Counted from the first letter of the stretch, positions 1 to 5,557 are shown. The stretch is 10,639 bases of DNA from an uncultured Nitrospira sp. (GCA_902500695.1 CABVRQ010000007.1:31356-41994), one strand, 5' to 3'. The notes: generated by a model from the letters alone, not told the origin. Numbers and translations: made by a program.

Positions 1-17
1 TTTTTCATAAATTATTT

Positions 18-650
18 ATGAACTCGACTTTTACGCTATGTACCATTATATGGGCCATTAACATAACTCATGCCTATTCTATGCCTGTGTCAATACAAGA
101 TGAGGCTCCAATTATTCAAGTCCAGGACCATCTAGCGAAACCTTCCACAAAAAATGAATCTCCAGTCGAAGAACAACGGAAAGCATCACCTAACATTATA
201 GAATCCCAGAATTTGGAATTAAAACTGGTGTTTATGGGTGATCCCCGTCTCTTTCCTTACGATATCGATTGTCAGATCCAGGAGAAAACAGTCAAATTGA
301 CAGGTGCGGTACCCCTTGAAGAAGAAAAGGCCTTGGCTACAGTATTAACTACCCACCTGATAAAGGGAAAAGAGATTGTCAATCTCATCGAAGTTCGTCC
401 CTCTTTAAGTGCAACCTTACAGGCCGGCATAGACACTAGTCTGACGGAACTGGTTAAACAGCGTTTTGCCAAAAGCCAAACCTTGCGAGAGGCCAACTTC
501 GAAATTGTCACAATTCGAGGTGTGGTCTCTCTAAGTGGCCAAACAAGATTTCAGGTGATTGCCTTGGAGGCTGCACAAGCCGCCAGGGAAATTCCTGGTG
601 TTATTGCTGTCCTTACTCAAAATATTCGTCTTGAGGCAGGGAATGAGTGA
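18..650 (+). CDS. Secreted protein with two BON domains
   Basis: I read this as an exported BON-domain protein. A hydrophobic N-terminal stretch (residues about 5-20) resembles a Sec signal peptide. It is followed by a Ser/Pro/Glu-rich linker (about 25-65) and two BON-like units at about 66-127 and 140-205. Each unit has the typical pattern of a helix, then a 'V.L.G.V' strand turn (VKLTGAVP at 92-99, VVSLSGQT at 169-176), then a helix and a final strand containing 'V..V'. BON domains are generally taken to act in the periplasm or outer envelope, binding membrane or partner proteins; no catalytic function is expected. The start is uncertain. The frame stays open to the window edge, no ribosome binding site is visible before the ATG, and the n-region lacks a positive charge, whereas the upstream in-frame codons encode a Lys. 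The true start may therefore lie outside the window. Its TGA overlaps the next gene's GTG by 4 bases, so the two are probably co-translated. Confidence 0.8.
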   Translation: MNSTFTLCTIIWAINITHAYSMPVSIQDEAPIIQVQDHLAKPSTKNESPVEEQRKASPNIIESQNLELKLVFMGDPRLFPYDIDCQIQEKTVKLTGAVPLEEEKALATVLTTHLIKGKEIVNLIEVRPSLSATLQAGIDTSLTELVKQRFAKSQTLREANFEIVTIRGVVSLSGQTRFQVIALEAAQAAREIPGVIAVLTQNIRLEAGNE

Positions 651-1822
651 AGGAACTCATTTCGAAAGTTATGTCCAAGGTTTCTCCATCTTCCCATAGC
701 CTTCCTCAATCTCTTGCTTTGGTTACCACTCCCCCGCTTTTATTTCAAAGGAATTTTGGAATTATTTGGTGGAGTCAGCTTATCTCTCAAATCGGAGATG
801 GGGTAACCAAACTGGCTCTATTATGGTTTGTCTATGCGGTCACCGGTTCCGCTCTCCAAACAACGATCATTGGAATCTTGCAAACACTCCCTCCGATTGT
901 ATTTGGCCCCTTCATCGGGGTGTTCGTTGACCGTTTTCCCAAAAAAATCATTCTCATCGGTACGGATCTTATACGAGCACTGGTTATTGGAGTCATTCCC
1001 TGCCTGGTCTCACATGAAGCATTCACGGTTGAATTTTTATATGTATTGGTCCTTGGCAATGCCATAGCCACTTCCTTATTCGCTCCGGCCCTATTCGCCT
1101 CCATCCCGTTTATCGTGGAGAAATCCTCCTTAACCGCCGCAAATGCCCTCCTGCAAAGCACGATGAGTCTGGGAGTAATTTTCGGCCCATTGTTGAGCGG
1201 GTTAGGGATCGCCCTTTCAAGTTCCCAGGAGGTGCTCTGCATCAATGTCCTGACCTATATTGGATCGGCTGTGCTCTTGGTATTTGTTTCTATTCCCGAG
1301 GTGACTAACCCGGCTAAAACCTTCCAAATCTCCATCACCAGTTATGTGAAAGATTTACAAGAGGGTGTCCAATTTACCTTTTTCCGGCAGCCCGTTATTC
1401 TTCCCCTTATTCTTACAGCTGGGCTGTACAGTTTTGTTATGAGTGCCTTTCATACTTTATTGCCGGTCTTTGGCAGGAACATGTTGAAATTTGGGCCAGT
1501 GGAAGTCGGGTATATCACATCAGGGGTAGGAGTGGGCCTATTTCTGGCATCCCTTTTCCTTGCCAAAGCCAATCTCGGAGCACAGTGGCGACGCATTCGC
1601 CTATTGGCCATAACCAGTCTGATGGCCGCAGTCGCTTTATGGGCTTTTACCGGAACCATTGCGTTGCCCCTCAGCTTGTTAATCGTTATCGTTATTGGCA
1701 TGGGAAGTGGCGTTTTGACCCCAATTGAGTGGGGAATTATCCAGGAAATCTCGCCGCCACATCTTATAGGACGTGTTCTGGCCTTATATGGAACGTTGGC
1801 CATGTTCGCAGCCATCGGGTGA
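647..1822 (+). CDS. MFS exporter, cut short by an in-frame stop before the last helix
   Basis: This is a major facilitator superfamily transporter of the multidrug/siderophore-exporter type (MFS_3, EntS-like). It starts at a GTG overlapping the previous stop, with a purine-rich GAGG...AGGGA stretch just upstream; an internal ATG at 671 is an alternative. The cytoplasmic N-tail (about 1-35) is followed by hydrophobic helices over the whole length. The MFS motif-A signature in the loop between helices 2 and 3 is visible as GVFVDRFPKK (residues 91-100). The loop ...PPHLIGRVLALYG... before helix 11 is also typical. The frame ends at TGA 1820-1822 after 391 residues, inside helix 11. The same frame then continues for 45 codons that look like the missing end of the protein, so the intact product would have about 437 residues and 12 helices. 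As it stands the product probably lacks its last helix, unless the stop is read through, translation restarts, or the base is a sequencing error. Substrate unknown. Confidence 0.85.
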   Translation: MKELISKVMSKVSPSSHSLPQSLALVTTPPLLFQRNFGIIWWSQLISQIGDGVTKLALLWFVYAVTGSALQTTIIGILQTLPPIVFGPFIGVFVDRFPKKIILIGTDLIRALVIGVIPCLVSHEAFTVEFLYVLVLGNAIATSLFAPALFASIPFIVEKSSLTAANALLQSTMSLGVIFGPLLSGLGIALSSSQEVLCINVLTYIGSAVLLVFVSIPEVTNPAKTFQISITSYVKDLQEGVQFTFFRQPVILPLILTAGLYSFVMSAFHTLLPVFGRNMLKFGPVEVGYITSGVGVGLFLASLFLAKANLGAQWRRIRLLAITSLMAAVALWAFTGTIALPLSLLIVIVIGMGSGVLTPIEWGIIQEISPPHLIGRVLALYGTLAMFAAIG

Positions 1823-1960
1823 ATGACGACGTTTGGATGGATGATGGCACCGTTCGGTGAAACATGGACTCTCCTGGCTATGGGGGTGATCCTACTCATC
1901 ACGTCCCAGGTCGCCCTCCAACTCTCACGTAGAGTCCGATCCTACTCAAATTTTAAATAG
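1823..1960 (+). pseudogene. Severed C-terminus of the MFS exporter (helix 12)
   Basis: Directly after the in-frame TGA the same reading frame runs 45 codons to a TAG at 1958-1960. The peptide begins MTTFGWMMAPFGETW, continues with a hydrophobic segment (TLLAMGVILLITSQVAL) and ends in a basic tail containing SRRVRS. That is the expected twelfth helix and cytoplasmic tail of an MFS protein, so I read it as part of the preceding gene, not a separate gene. Its first codon is an ATG touching the stop (TGAATG). Reinitiation giving a separate helix-12 peptide is therefore conceivable, though no good ribosome binding site precedes it. Confidence 0.75.
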
Positions 1961-1965
1961 TATTG

Positions 1966-1987
1966 AGAGGAGCCCCCTCTAATTTTT
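1966..1987 (+). terminator. Weak intrinsic terminator candidate after the MFS gene
   Basis: Six bases after the natural TAG of the MFS frame, AGAGG (1966-1970) can pair with CCTCT (1976-1980) around a five-base loop, followed by AATTTTT. The stem is only 5 bp, so this is a weak candidate, but its place between the + strand pair and the gene-free interval fits. Confidence 0.4.
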
Positions 1988-2348
1988 CCTGATCAGGTCC
2001 TGACCCGATGGGTCTTTGCCTGGGACTCCTGTGTCCCAAGGATATCTTCTCTCCAATTCCTCAACGCCAACCAGCAATTGACTTAATAGGAAGGGTGGGT
2101 TCTCACGATGAAACAAGGAAAATGGAATTTCAAAAATTTCTATCGAAGAGAAGAAGAATAAAAAAGGGATTAGGCAGCTTTGGGTCCTCTACCAATCCTA
2201 CCAAACATTGCGGACAGTCCTTTAATCGGAAATTTCCCACAAGAAGAGATCCTTGAGTTGCTCATAATTATTTCGGGAAAACTCCATGTTTGGCTCTATT
2301 TTTCAATCCTAAAAAAATCAAAATGTATGCCTGATAACCGTAAATTCC
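1988..2348. other. Gene-poor interval between convergent transcription units
   Basis: About 360 bases without a convincing gene, between the end of the MFS frame and the end of the leftward response regulator. It holds two short perfect palindromes, CCTGATCAGG (1988-1997) and GGAAATTTCC (2228-2237). A short ATG frame at 2108 (17 codons, purine-rich GGAAGGGTGGG upstream) stops, and after two stops the same frame continues with a protein-like stretch (about 2171-2300). This could be the relic of a decayed small gene, but I recognise no family and it may be chance. Confidence 0.35.
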
Positions 2349-2798
2349 TCACGATTCATCGAACGCTTCTTTAACTCTTGACGATAAATCAGCGAGAGAA
2401 CATGGTTTTTCCAAAATTGCATAAACCCCTGCCTGTTCAGCTTTCTTCCGAATTGGTGCACTGACATCTCCTGACACAAAAATTATGGGCATATATCTTT
2501 GAGTTTGCTTCAGCCAATCGATTAATTCTAACCCATCCATTCTGGGCATGCGATAATCAGTAATTACCAAATCGACATGCTTTTTTTTGATTTGTGCTTT
2601 GGCCTTCTCCCCATTTTCGGCTTCAACGCATAACAGTCCCAATCGTACCAATCGGTCACGTAAAAGTAATCGAAAGTCTATATCATCATCAACAATCATG
2701 ACGATTTTTCCTGGTGATTCCTTCTGAGGCATTGCTTTTTTCCTTGTCGTCACGAAATTATATCGATTGCATGTGTTCGCAAGTAATTCCGTGGTCAT
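2349..2798 (-). CDS. Receiver-only response regulator (first of two)
   Basis: A 149-residue protein made of one REC (CheY-like) domain after a 30-residue N-terminal extension. The acidic Mg-binding residues are the Asp run at 37-39, the phosphoacceptor is D81 in VITDYRMPRMDG, the switch residue is S109 (VSGD) and the conserved lysine is K131 (EKP). There is no output domain, so it would act by phospho-dependent protein contact or as a phosphate sink. The start is set by a strong ribosome binding site (AAAGGAGG, 2805-2812) six bases from the ATG. A second ATG at codon 23 (2730-2732) has an AAGGA of its own and would remove most of the extension. It lies on the same strand as the secreted-protein genes but 271 bases beyond them, so it probably has its own promoter. 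No kinase is adjacent; the nearest is at 5558-7372. Its partner cannot be told from sequence. Confidence 0.9.
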   Translation of the reverse strand: MTTELLANTCNRYNFVTTRKKAMPQKESPGKIVMIVDDDIDFRLLLRDRLVRLGLLCVEAENGEKAKAQIKKKHVDLVITDYRMPRMDGLELIDWLKQTQRYMPIIFVSGDVSAPIRKKAEQAGVYAILEKPCSLADLSSRVKEAFDES

Positions 2799-2804
2799 CG
2801 TGAA

Positions 2805-2812
2805 CCTCCTTT
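2805..2812 (-). promoter_or_regulatory. Strong Shine-Dalgarno site deciding the response regulator start
   Basis: On the - strand this reads AAAGGAGG, nearly the full anti-16S complement, six bases before the ATG ending at 2798. It supports the longer start of the receiver protein over the internal ATG at codon 23. Confidence 0.8.
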
Positions 2813-2837
2813 ATTATTTCATTCTCCCAAATCATCT

Positions 2838-2865
2838 CTTCTACAAAAGCTTTACGTTCTGGCAA
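2838..2865 (-). promoter_or_regulatory. Possible sigma-70 promoter for the receiver-only regulator
   Basis: On the - strand, TTGCCA (2865-2860), a 16-base spacer and TAGAAG (2843-2838) give 5/6 and 4/6 matches to the -35 and -10 consensus, with a leader of roughly 35 bases before the start codon. The position fits, but such matches are common in AT-rich intergenic DNA. Confidence 0.3.
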
Positions 2866-2908
2866 ATAAAGTTTGTGTTTTGCACATAAAAAAATAGTTC
2901 CATTTAAA

Positions 2909-2924
2909 GAATATTCCTATATTC
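2909..2924. repeat. Perfect inverted repeat upstream of the receiver-only regulator
   Basis: GAATAT-TCCT-ATATTC is a perfect 6-4-6 inverted repeat about 45 bases upstream of the putative -35 element. It could be an operator for a dimeric regulator or a chance AT-rich palindrome. Confidence 0.35.
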
Positions 2925-3069
2925 AATGGTTGCCCTCTAAATGGCTTCCAGTGCCGGGACCTCGACGCACATCCTCCAATTTTCACCGATATGGTTAAGG
3001 CTTCTTTCTCCCAATCAGGCGACGTTTTAATTTTTCATAAGTGGATATTTGCGAAAAATCCCGGACGCC

Positions 3070-3696
3070 TTAGTCAGAGTTCATCCCTGGTTCATCCTGA
3101 AGTTCTTCGATATTAATTGCGTATCCGGCCTCTCCAAATTGAGCGACAATGGAGCCTCCCTCATGAATGTCTCCTTCAAGAGTACCCCAATCATCAAGGT
3201 GCAAAATTTCAGTTTGCTCACCCTGTTTCACAACAAGAAATTTCCTTTCCATTTGTTCGACCTTTCCGGTAATCCGACGAGGAACAACGGAATTATTTAA
3301 ATTCGTATTAATCGGCTCAATCTTCTGCACGGTTTGAAGGGACCCATCCTTGCCAACACTTGCCTTGACATGATCTCCTAAAAATATATCCCCTATTTTC
3401 TGTGTTTTGTCTCCAAGGTGGAGATCCCATACTCTCCCAAGCGGCGCCTTCACTTCATATCGCAGATCCTTCATTTCAGAAAAATCTTTTCCCACAAATT
3501 CACCCTGAATCCTTGTAACCTCTCCTTCAATGATGATTTGCCCTATGTCTCCTTCTCCTTGAATCCTCTCTTTCTTTTGACTACCCTCGGAAGCCATCCC
3601 CATATCCGTTGAAGGATTCAAAGCCAAAAATCCGACCATAACGATCAAGGACATGCCTATCGTAATTTGAAAATGATTAAAGTTTTGCCTTTTCAT
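3070..3696 (-). CDS. Secreted protein with two related small beta-rich domains
   Basis: A protein of 208 residues counted from the ATG at 3694-3696. A frame extension to a TTG at 3726 exists, but the ATG is better because AAGGGAGAG lies just before it and a basic n-region (MKR) plus hydrophobic core (ITIGMSLIVMVGFLAL) then forms a signal peptide, cut perhaps near MAS-EG. The mature part shows two repeats of one pattern: 'EGEVTRIQGEF...V.D.HLGDKT...GD.V.A..GKDGS...V.KIE' in the first half and 'TGKVEQMERKF...LHLDDW...GG.IVAQFGEAGYAINIEEL' in the second. The short strands with Gly turns suggest OB-like or other small barrels. I recognise no named family and no catalytic residues. The gene upstream in the same direction encodes a third copy of the pattern 93 bases away, so they probably form one unit driven by the sigma-54 promoter at 4202-4217. 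Confidence 0.75.
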   Translation of the reverse strand: MKRQNFNHFQITIGMSLIVMVGFLALNPSTDMGMASEGSQKKERIQGEGDIGQIIIEGEVTRIQGEFVGKDFSEMKDLRYEVKAPLGRVWDLHLGDKTQKIGDIFLGDHVKASVGKDGSLQTVQKIEPINTNLNNSVVPRRITGKVEQMERKFLVVKQGEQTEILHLDDWGTLEGDIHEGGSIVAQFGEAGYAINIEELQDEPGMNSD

Positions 3697-3789
3697 GGCT
3701 CTCTCTCCCTTCTTCCATCCAATCAACCCTTATCGCCTGAGAATCAGGGGATTTTCTCTCCGTGAGCTCCACCCGATTCCAAAGAACCC

Positions 3790-4106
3790 TCATTCATTCT
3801 TTAACACTTTCACTTCCTTGGCATGACCGTCTCTCTCTACCATGGCGATAATCATTACACCGGGCAGAGCACGACCACTGGTATCCGTATACTTATCCAC
3901 TTGAATCTTCCACTCAGTCCCTTGGGAATCTTGCACAACACACCAGTCACCTTCTACCTCTTGGACAATCCCGCTTACTTTGCTCAATAGTCCTTCCTTA
4001 TGCGCTTGTTCGGTCAAGTCATTGGTCATCCCTCGCATATCTGATGCCTGAACAAACGAAATGACACAATGAAAAACACTGTGATGGAATACGGAAGGAA
4101 TTTCAT
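3790..4106 (-). CDS. Small secreted beta-rich protein, signal peptide out of frame
   Basis: The C-terminal part (from about 4038 to the stop at 3790) encodes a small domain, SKVSGIVQEVEGDWCVVQD...EWKIQVDKYT...PGV.I.AMVERDGHAKEVKVL, matching both halves of the downstream 208-residue protein. The open frame itself extends to 4149 but there has no sensible start. Instead an ATG at 4104-4106, preceded by a strong AGGAGG site, begins a typical signal peptide (MKFLPYSITVFFIVSF) in a different frame, closed by TGA at 4026-4028. Joining the two frames by restoring one base between about 4029 and 4106 gives a signal peptide ending in VQA-SD, a plausible cleavage site. So I read one gene with a 1-base deletion, a real frameshift, or a sequencing error. 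If it is not broken, translation could start at ATG 4036-4038 or 4027-4029, giving a cytoplasmic product. Function unknown. Confidence 0.65.
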
Positions 4107-4110
4107 GAGA

Positions 4111-4117
4111 TCCTCCT
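4111..4117 (-). promoter_or_regulatory. Strong ribosome binding site for the out-of-frame signal peptide
   Basis: On the - strand AGGAGGA stands five bases before the ATG at 4106-4104. It is the best such site in this interval and is the main reason to place the gene start there and not at the upstream codons of the longer frame. Confidence 0.7.
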
Positions 4118-4126
4118 AGGTTATAG

Positions 4127-4143
4127 GGGAATATTGAATTCCC
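4127..4143 (-). repeat. Leader hairpin close to the ribosome binding site
   Basis: GGGAAT (4127-4132) and ATTCCC (4138-4143) are perfect complements around a five-base loop. They lie in the predicted 5' leader of the small secreted protein, nine bases upstream of its ribosome binding site. A role in translation or mRNA stability is possible but unproven. Confidence 0.35.
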
Positions 4144-4155
4144 TCCCAACCCTGC

Positions 4156-4181
4156 GAGGATATTCAGGAAAGAGAATCCTC
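4156..4181 (-). repeat. Second leader hairpin of the small secreted protein
   Basis: GAGGAT (4156-4161) pairs with ATCCTC (4176-4181) around a 14-base loop. It falls near the very start of the transcript predicted from the sigma-54 promoter. Together with the hairpin at 4127-4143 it would make the leader structured. Confidence 0.3.
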
Positions 4182-4201
4182 ATCCTACCTATTAGCTATA
4201 C

Positions 4202-4217
4202 CGCAAACATCAGGCCA
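4202..4217 (-). promoter_or_regulatory. Sigma-54 (RpoN) -24/-12 promoter candidate
   Basis: The - strand reads TGGCCTGATGTTTGCG. Against the RpoN consensus TGGCACG-N4-TTGCW it matches TGGC, the G at position 7 and TTGC, with the required GG-N10-GC spacing. Transcription would start near 4191, giving a leader of about 85 bases before the ATG at 4106. The position directly upstream of the secreted-protein genes, and a sigma-54 activator gene 3-4.5 kb away on the same strand, support it. It still needs an experimental start site. Confidence 0.6.
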
Positions 4218-4329
4218 GAACAGTTTGATGGACTTTCTCAAAAAAGGCGTTGACAAATCACGTTTTTTTAGGTGGGGATATCAAGCGGACCAGAGAGGAT
4301 CATGTAAGAATTCCTCGAACCGGTAAAAA

Positions 4330-4356
4330 TTACAAAAAACCTTGTAAAATTTACAA
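4330..4356. promoter_or_regulatory. Palindromic half-site cluster, candidate activator binding site
   Basis: TTGTAAA-A-TTTACAA (4342-4356) is a perfect 7-1-7 inverted repeat. A further TTACAA (4330-4335) forms a second inverted pair with TTGTAA (4342-4347). The cluster lies about 130-155 bases upstream of the -12 element of the sigma-54 promoter, the usual distance for upstream activator sites of NtrC-type regulators. Alternatively, read on the - strand, it is followed by GGTTTTTT and could be an AT-rich terminator hairpin. Confidence 0.45.
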
Positions 4357-4399
4357 AGCAATCAATAAAGGAAAGCATTGATGCAGCAGATGCGGTTTT

Positions 4400-4427
4400 A
4401 GAAGAATAGAAATTGGGGACAACCCAA
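4400..4427 (-). terminator. Weak terminator candidate downstream of the second receiver gene
   Basis: On the - strand TTGGG (4427-4423) and CCCAA (4417-4413) form a 5-bp stem with a five-base loop, followed by the T-rich run TTTCTATTCTTCT (4412-4400). It lies about 55 bases past the stop of the receiver-only regulator. The stem is short, so confidence is low. Confidence 0.35.
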
Positions 4428-4470
4428 CACAGGGGGAGAAGCCTGGGAAGGAAGAATATCGAAAGCCCGG

Positions 4471-4486
4471 AGCTGATTATTCAGCT
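4471..4486 (-). repeat. Hairpin across the stop codon of the second receiver gene
   Basis: AGCTGA (4471-4476) and TCAGCT (4481-4486) are perfect 6-base complements around TTAT, and the stop codon TGA of the - strand gene lies within one arm. No U-run follows, so it is not a classical terminator; it might protect the 3' end or be chance. Confidence 0.35.
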
Positions 4487-4852
4487 ACCGAGAGCTTCCA
4501 TCAGAGATTTAAGATGGGCAGGCCGAATGGGTTTTTCCAAGCATCCGGCCAAATTGAATTGTTGAGCTCGGGCTTGAACTCCTTTTTCTCCACTGACGAC
4601 AATGATCTCTATGCTTGGGTTGAATGATCTGAAAATTCGGACCAAATCCCAACCATTAATTTCCACATTCAAAATTGGAGGAAGATTGATATCGATGACG
4701 GCCACTTCAAATTTTTTTTCTTTGATTTTTTTTATGGCCTGCAAACCATCCTGGGATGTATCGGCATGATATCCATACATACCAAGCATAGACTTCAGGC
4801 CCTCACGGCTATTCATATCATCCTCTACGATTAACACGTTCTTTTTAGTCAT
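4481..4852 (-). CDS. Receiver-only response regulator with an enlarged loop (second of two)
   Basis: A 123-residue single REC domain. E10, D11 and D12 form the acidic pocket, D54 (VAVIDINLP) is the phosphoacceptor, S88 (VVSGE) the switch residue and K107 (EKP) the conserved lysine. The stretch after the phosphoacceptor, DINLPPILNVEINGWDL, is about six residues longer than the usual D..MP.MDG, which enlarges the loop next to the active site. There is no output domain, so a signalling relay or protein-contact role is likely. The ribosome binding site before the ATG is weak (GGTGG). A much better site (GGGAGG, 4930-4935) sits upstream, in front of a 24-codon frame that overlaps this start. The gene lies 116 bases after the lipoprotein of the kinase operon and may be co-transcribed with it, making it a candidate second target of that kinase. 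Confidence 0.9.
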   Translation of the reverse strand: MTKKNVLIVEDDMNSREGLKSMLGMYGYHADTSQDGLQAIKKIKEKKFEVAVIDINLPPILNVEINGWDLVRIFRSFNPSIEIIVVSGEKGVQARAQQFNLAGCLEKPIRPAHLKSLMEALGS

Positions 4853-4919
4853 GTGCCACCATATTGAGAGGCCTCGCCGTCAATAACGGCAAGCGGGCTG
4901 ATTGTCTTCCAATGTTCAC
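4845..4919 (-). promoter_or_regulatory. Possible leader mini-ORF coupled to the receiver gene
   Basis: A GTG at 4919-4917, 10 bases after GGGAGG (4935-4930), opens 24 codons ending in a TAA that overlaps the start of the receiver gene by 8 bases. Inside it are a 5-bp hairpin (GCCGT 4876-4880 / ACGGC 4886-4890) and the palindrome GAGGCCTC (4868-4875). The receiver's own ribosome binding site is weak, so translation of the mini-ORF could unfold the hairpin and feed ribosomes to it. The long spacing and ordinary peptide make this tentative. Confidence 0.25.
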
Positions 4920-4968
4920 TATCGTAATTCCTCCCTATCAATCATAAAAGTGTCAAGAAGATTCTCTG

Positions 4969-5517
4969 TTATGGTTTTGTGGAATTGTTAACAATTTCCT
5001 TAGTCAAGGTATTGGCTTTCTCGGATAAATTCATTGCCATTGACAGATCATTTTGAGAAAAAGCCTCTTGGGCTTTTTCCAGAAAACTATTGATTGAATT
5101 GTAGGTATCGTATTGCTCCTTGGATAGCTGTCTTTCATTTATGGTGCGCAACAAATTTTGCGTCTCATCTATTTTTGCCTTGTATTTCACAATCACCTCA
5201 TCATTATCTTTATGAGGAATCTCGGGGACAAGGATTGCAGGTTTTTGCTCTTGCGAAGCCGGAACTTGTTGGTGAGGTTTATCGGATGGGATTTTATTTT
5301 CCCCGGGGATAGGCTCAGTAGGCGTAGGATCGTCCGCAGAAACCGGTTTATTAGGAGACGAATTGGAGGAAAGATGAATGAATGACGGACCGAAAACCTC
5401 TTTCATTGGTGTGATCTGATTGGGATACCAAAAGTCCATTCGCGGGGCAACACTGCCTAATGAGCATCCACTAAGGAACAAGCTCAATCCCCATATTAGA
5501 AATTGACTTCCACCCAT
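4969..5517 (-). CDS. Lipoprotein with proline-rich linker and helical C-terminus
   Basis: A 182-residue protein starting at the ATG 5515-5517, preceded by GGAGAG. The frame stays open upstream to 5634, but that part lies over the kinase gene and lacks signal-peptide logic. With this start a short lipoprotein signal (hydrophobic FLIWGLSLFLSG, lipobox L-S-G-C with C18) appears at once; Ser after the Cys fits outer-membrane sorting. A charged, Pro-rich, disordered-looking linker follows (about 52-101), then a helical region (about 105-174) with two amphipathic helices and the pattern 'FLEKAQEAFSQNDLSMAMNLSEKANTL', like a TPR-type helix pair. I do not recognise a named family. It begins 40 bases after the kinase stop in the same direction, so it is probably part of the two-component operon. 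It could be an accessory envelope protein for the sensor, or simply a co-regulated lipoprotein. Confidence 0.8.
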   Translation of the reverse strand: MGGSQFLIWGLSLFLSGCSLGSVAPRMDFWYPNQITPMKEVFGPSFIHLSSNSSPNKPVSADDPTPTEPIPGENKIPSDKPHQQVPASQEQKPAILVPEIPHKDNDEVIVKYKAKIDETQNLLRTINERQLSKEQYDTYNSINSFLEKAQEAFSQNDLSMAMNLSEKANTLTKEIVNNSTKP

Positions 5518-5557
5518 GAAGACTCTCCGTTGAAGACATGACAACACAATTGTCACC

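Noticed and set aside
832..1245. 137-codon open frame on the - strand inside the MFS gene
   Set aside because: Shadow of the transporter coding sequence; no ribosome binding site or family features.
1820..1822. Alternative genetic code with TGA read as Gly or Trp
   Set aside because: Other genes here end properly at TGA (BON protein, kinase, second receiver) and have no internal TGA, so a recoded genome is not supported.
1450..1902. 150-codon open frame on the - strand across the MFS gene
   Set aside because: It is antisense to a clearly recognisable transporter, has no domain pattern and is rich in residues expected from the reverse of hydrophobic codons.
2008..2256. 82-codon + strand frame after the MFS gene
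   Set aside because: No family resemblance, no ribosome binding site, and it starts inside the palindrome-rich spacer.
3736..3748. CCTGA-GAA-TCAGG hairpin between the two secreted-protein genes as a terminator
   Set aside because: No T-run follows it on the - strand, so termination between the two genes is not supported.
4250..4255. TTGACA on the + strand as a -35 element
   Set aside because: No -10 hexamer at 16-18 bases and no + strand gene follows.
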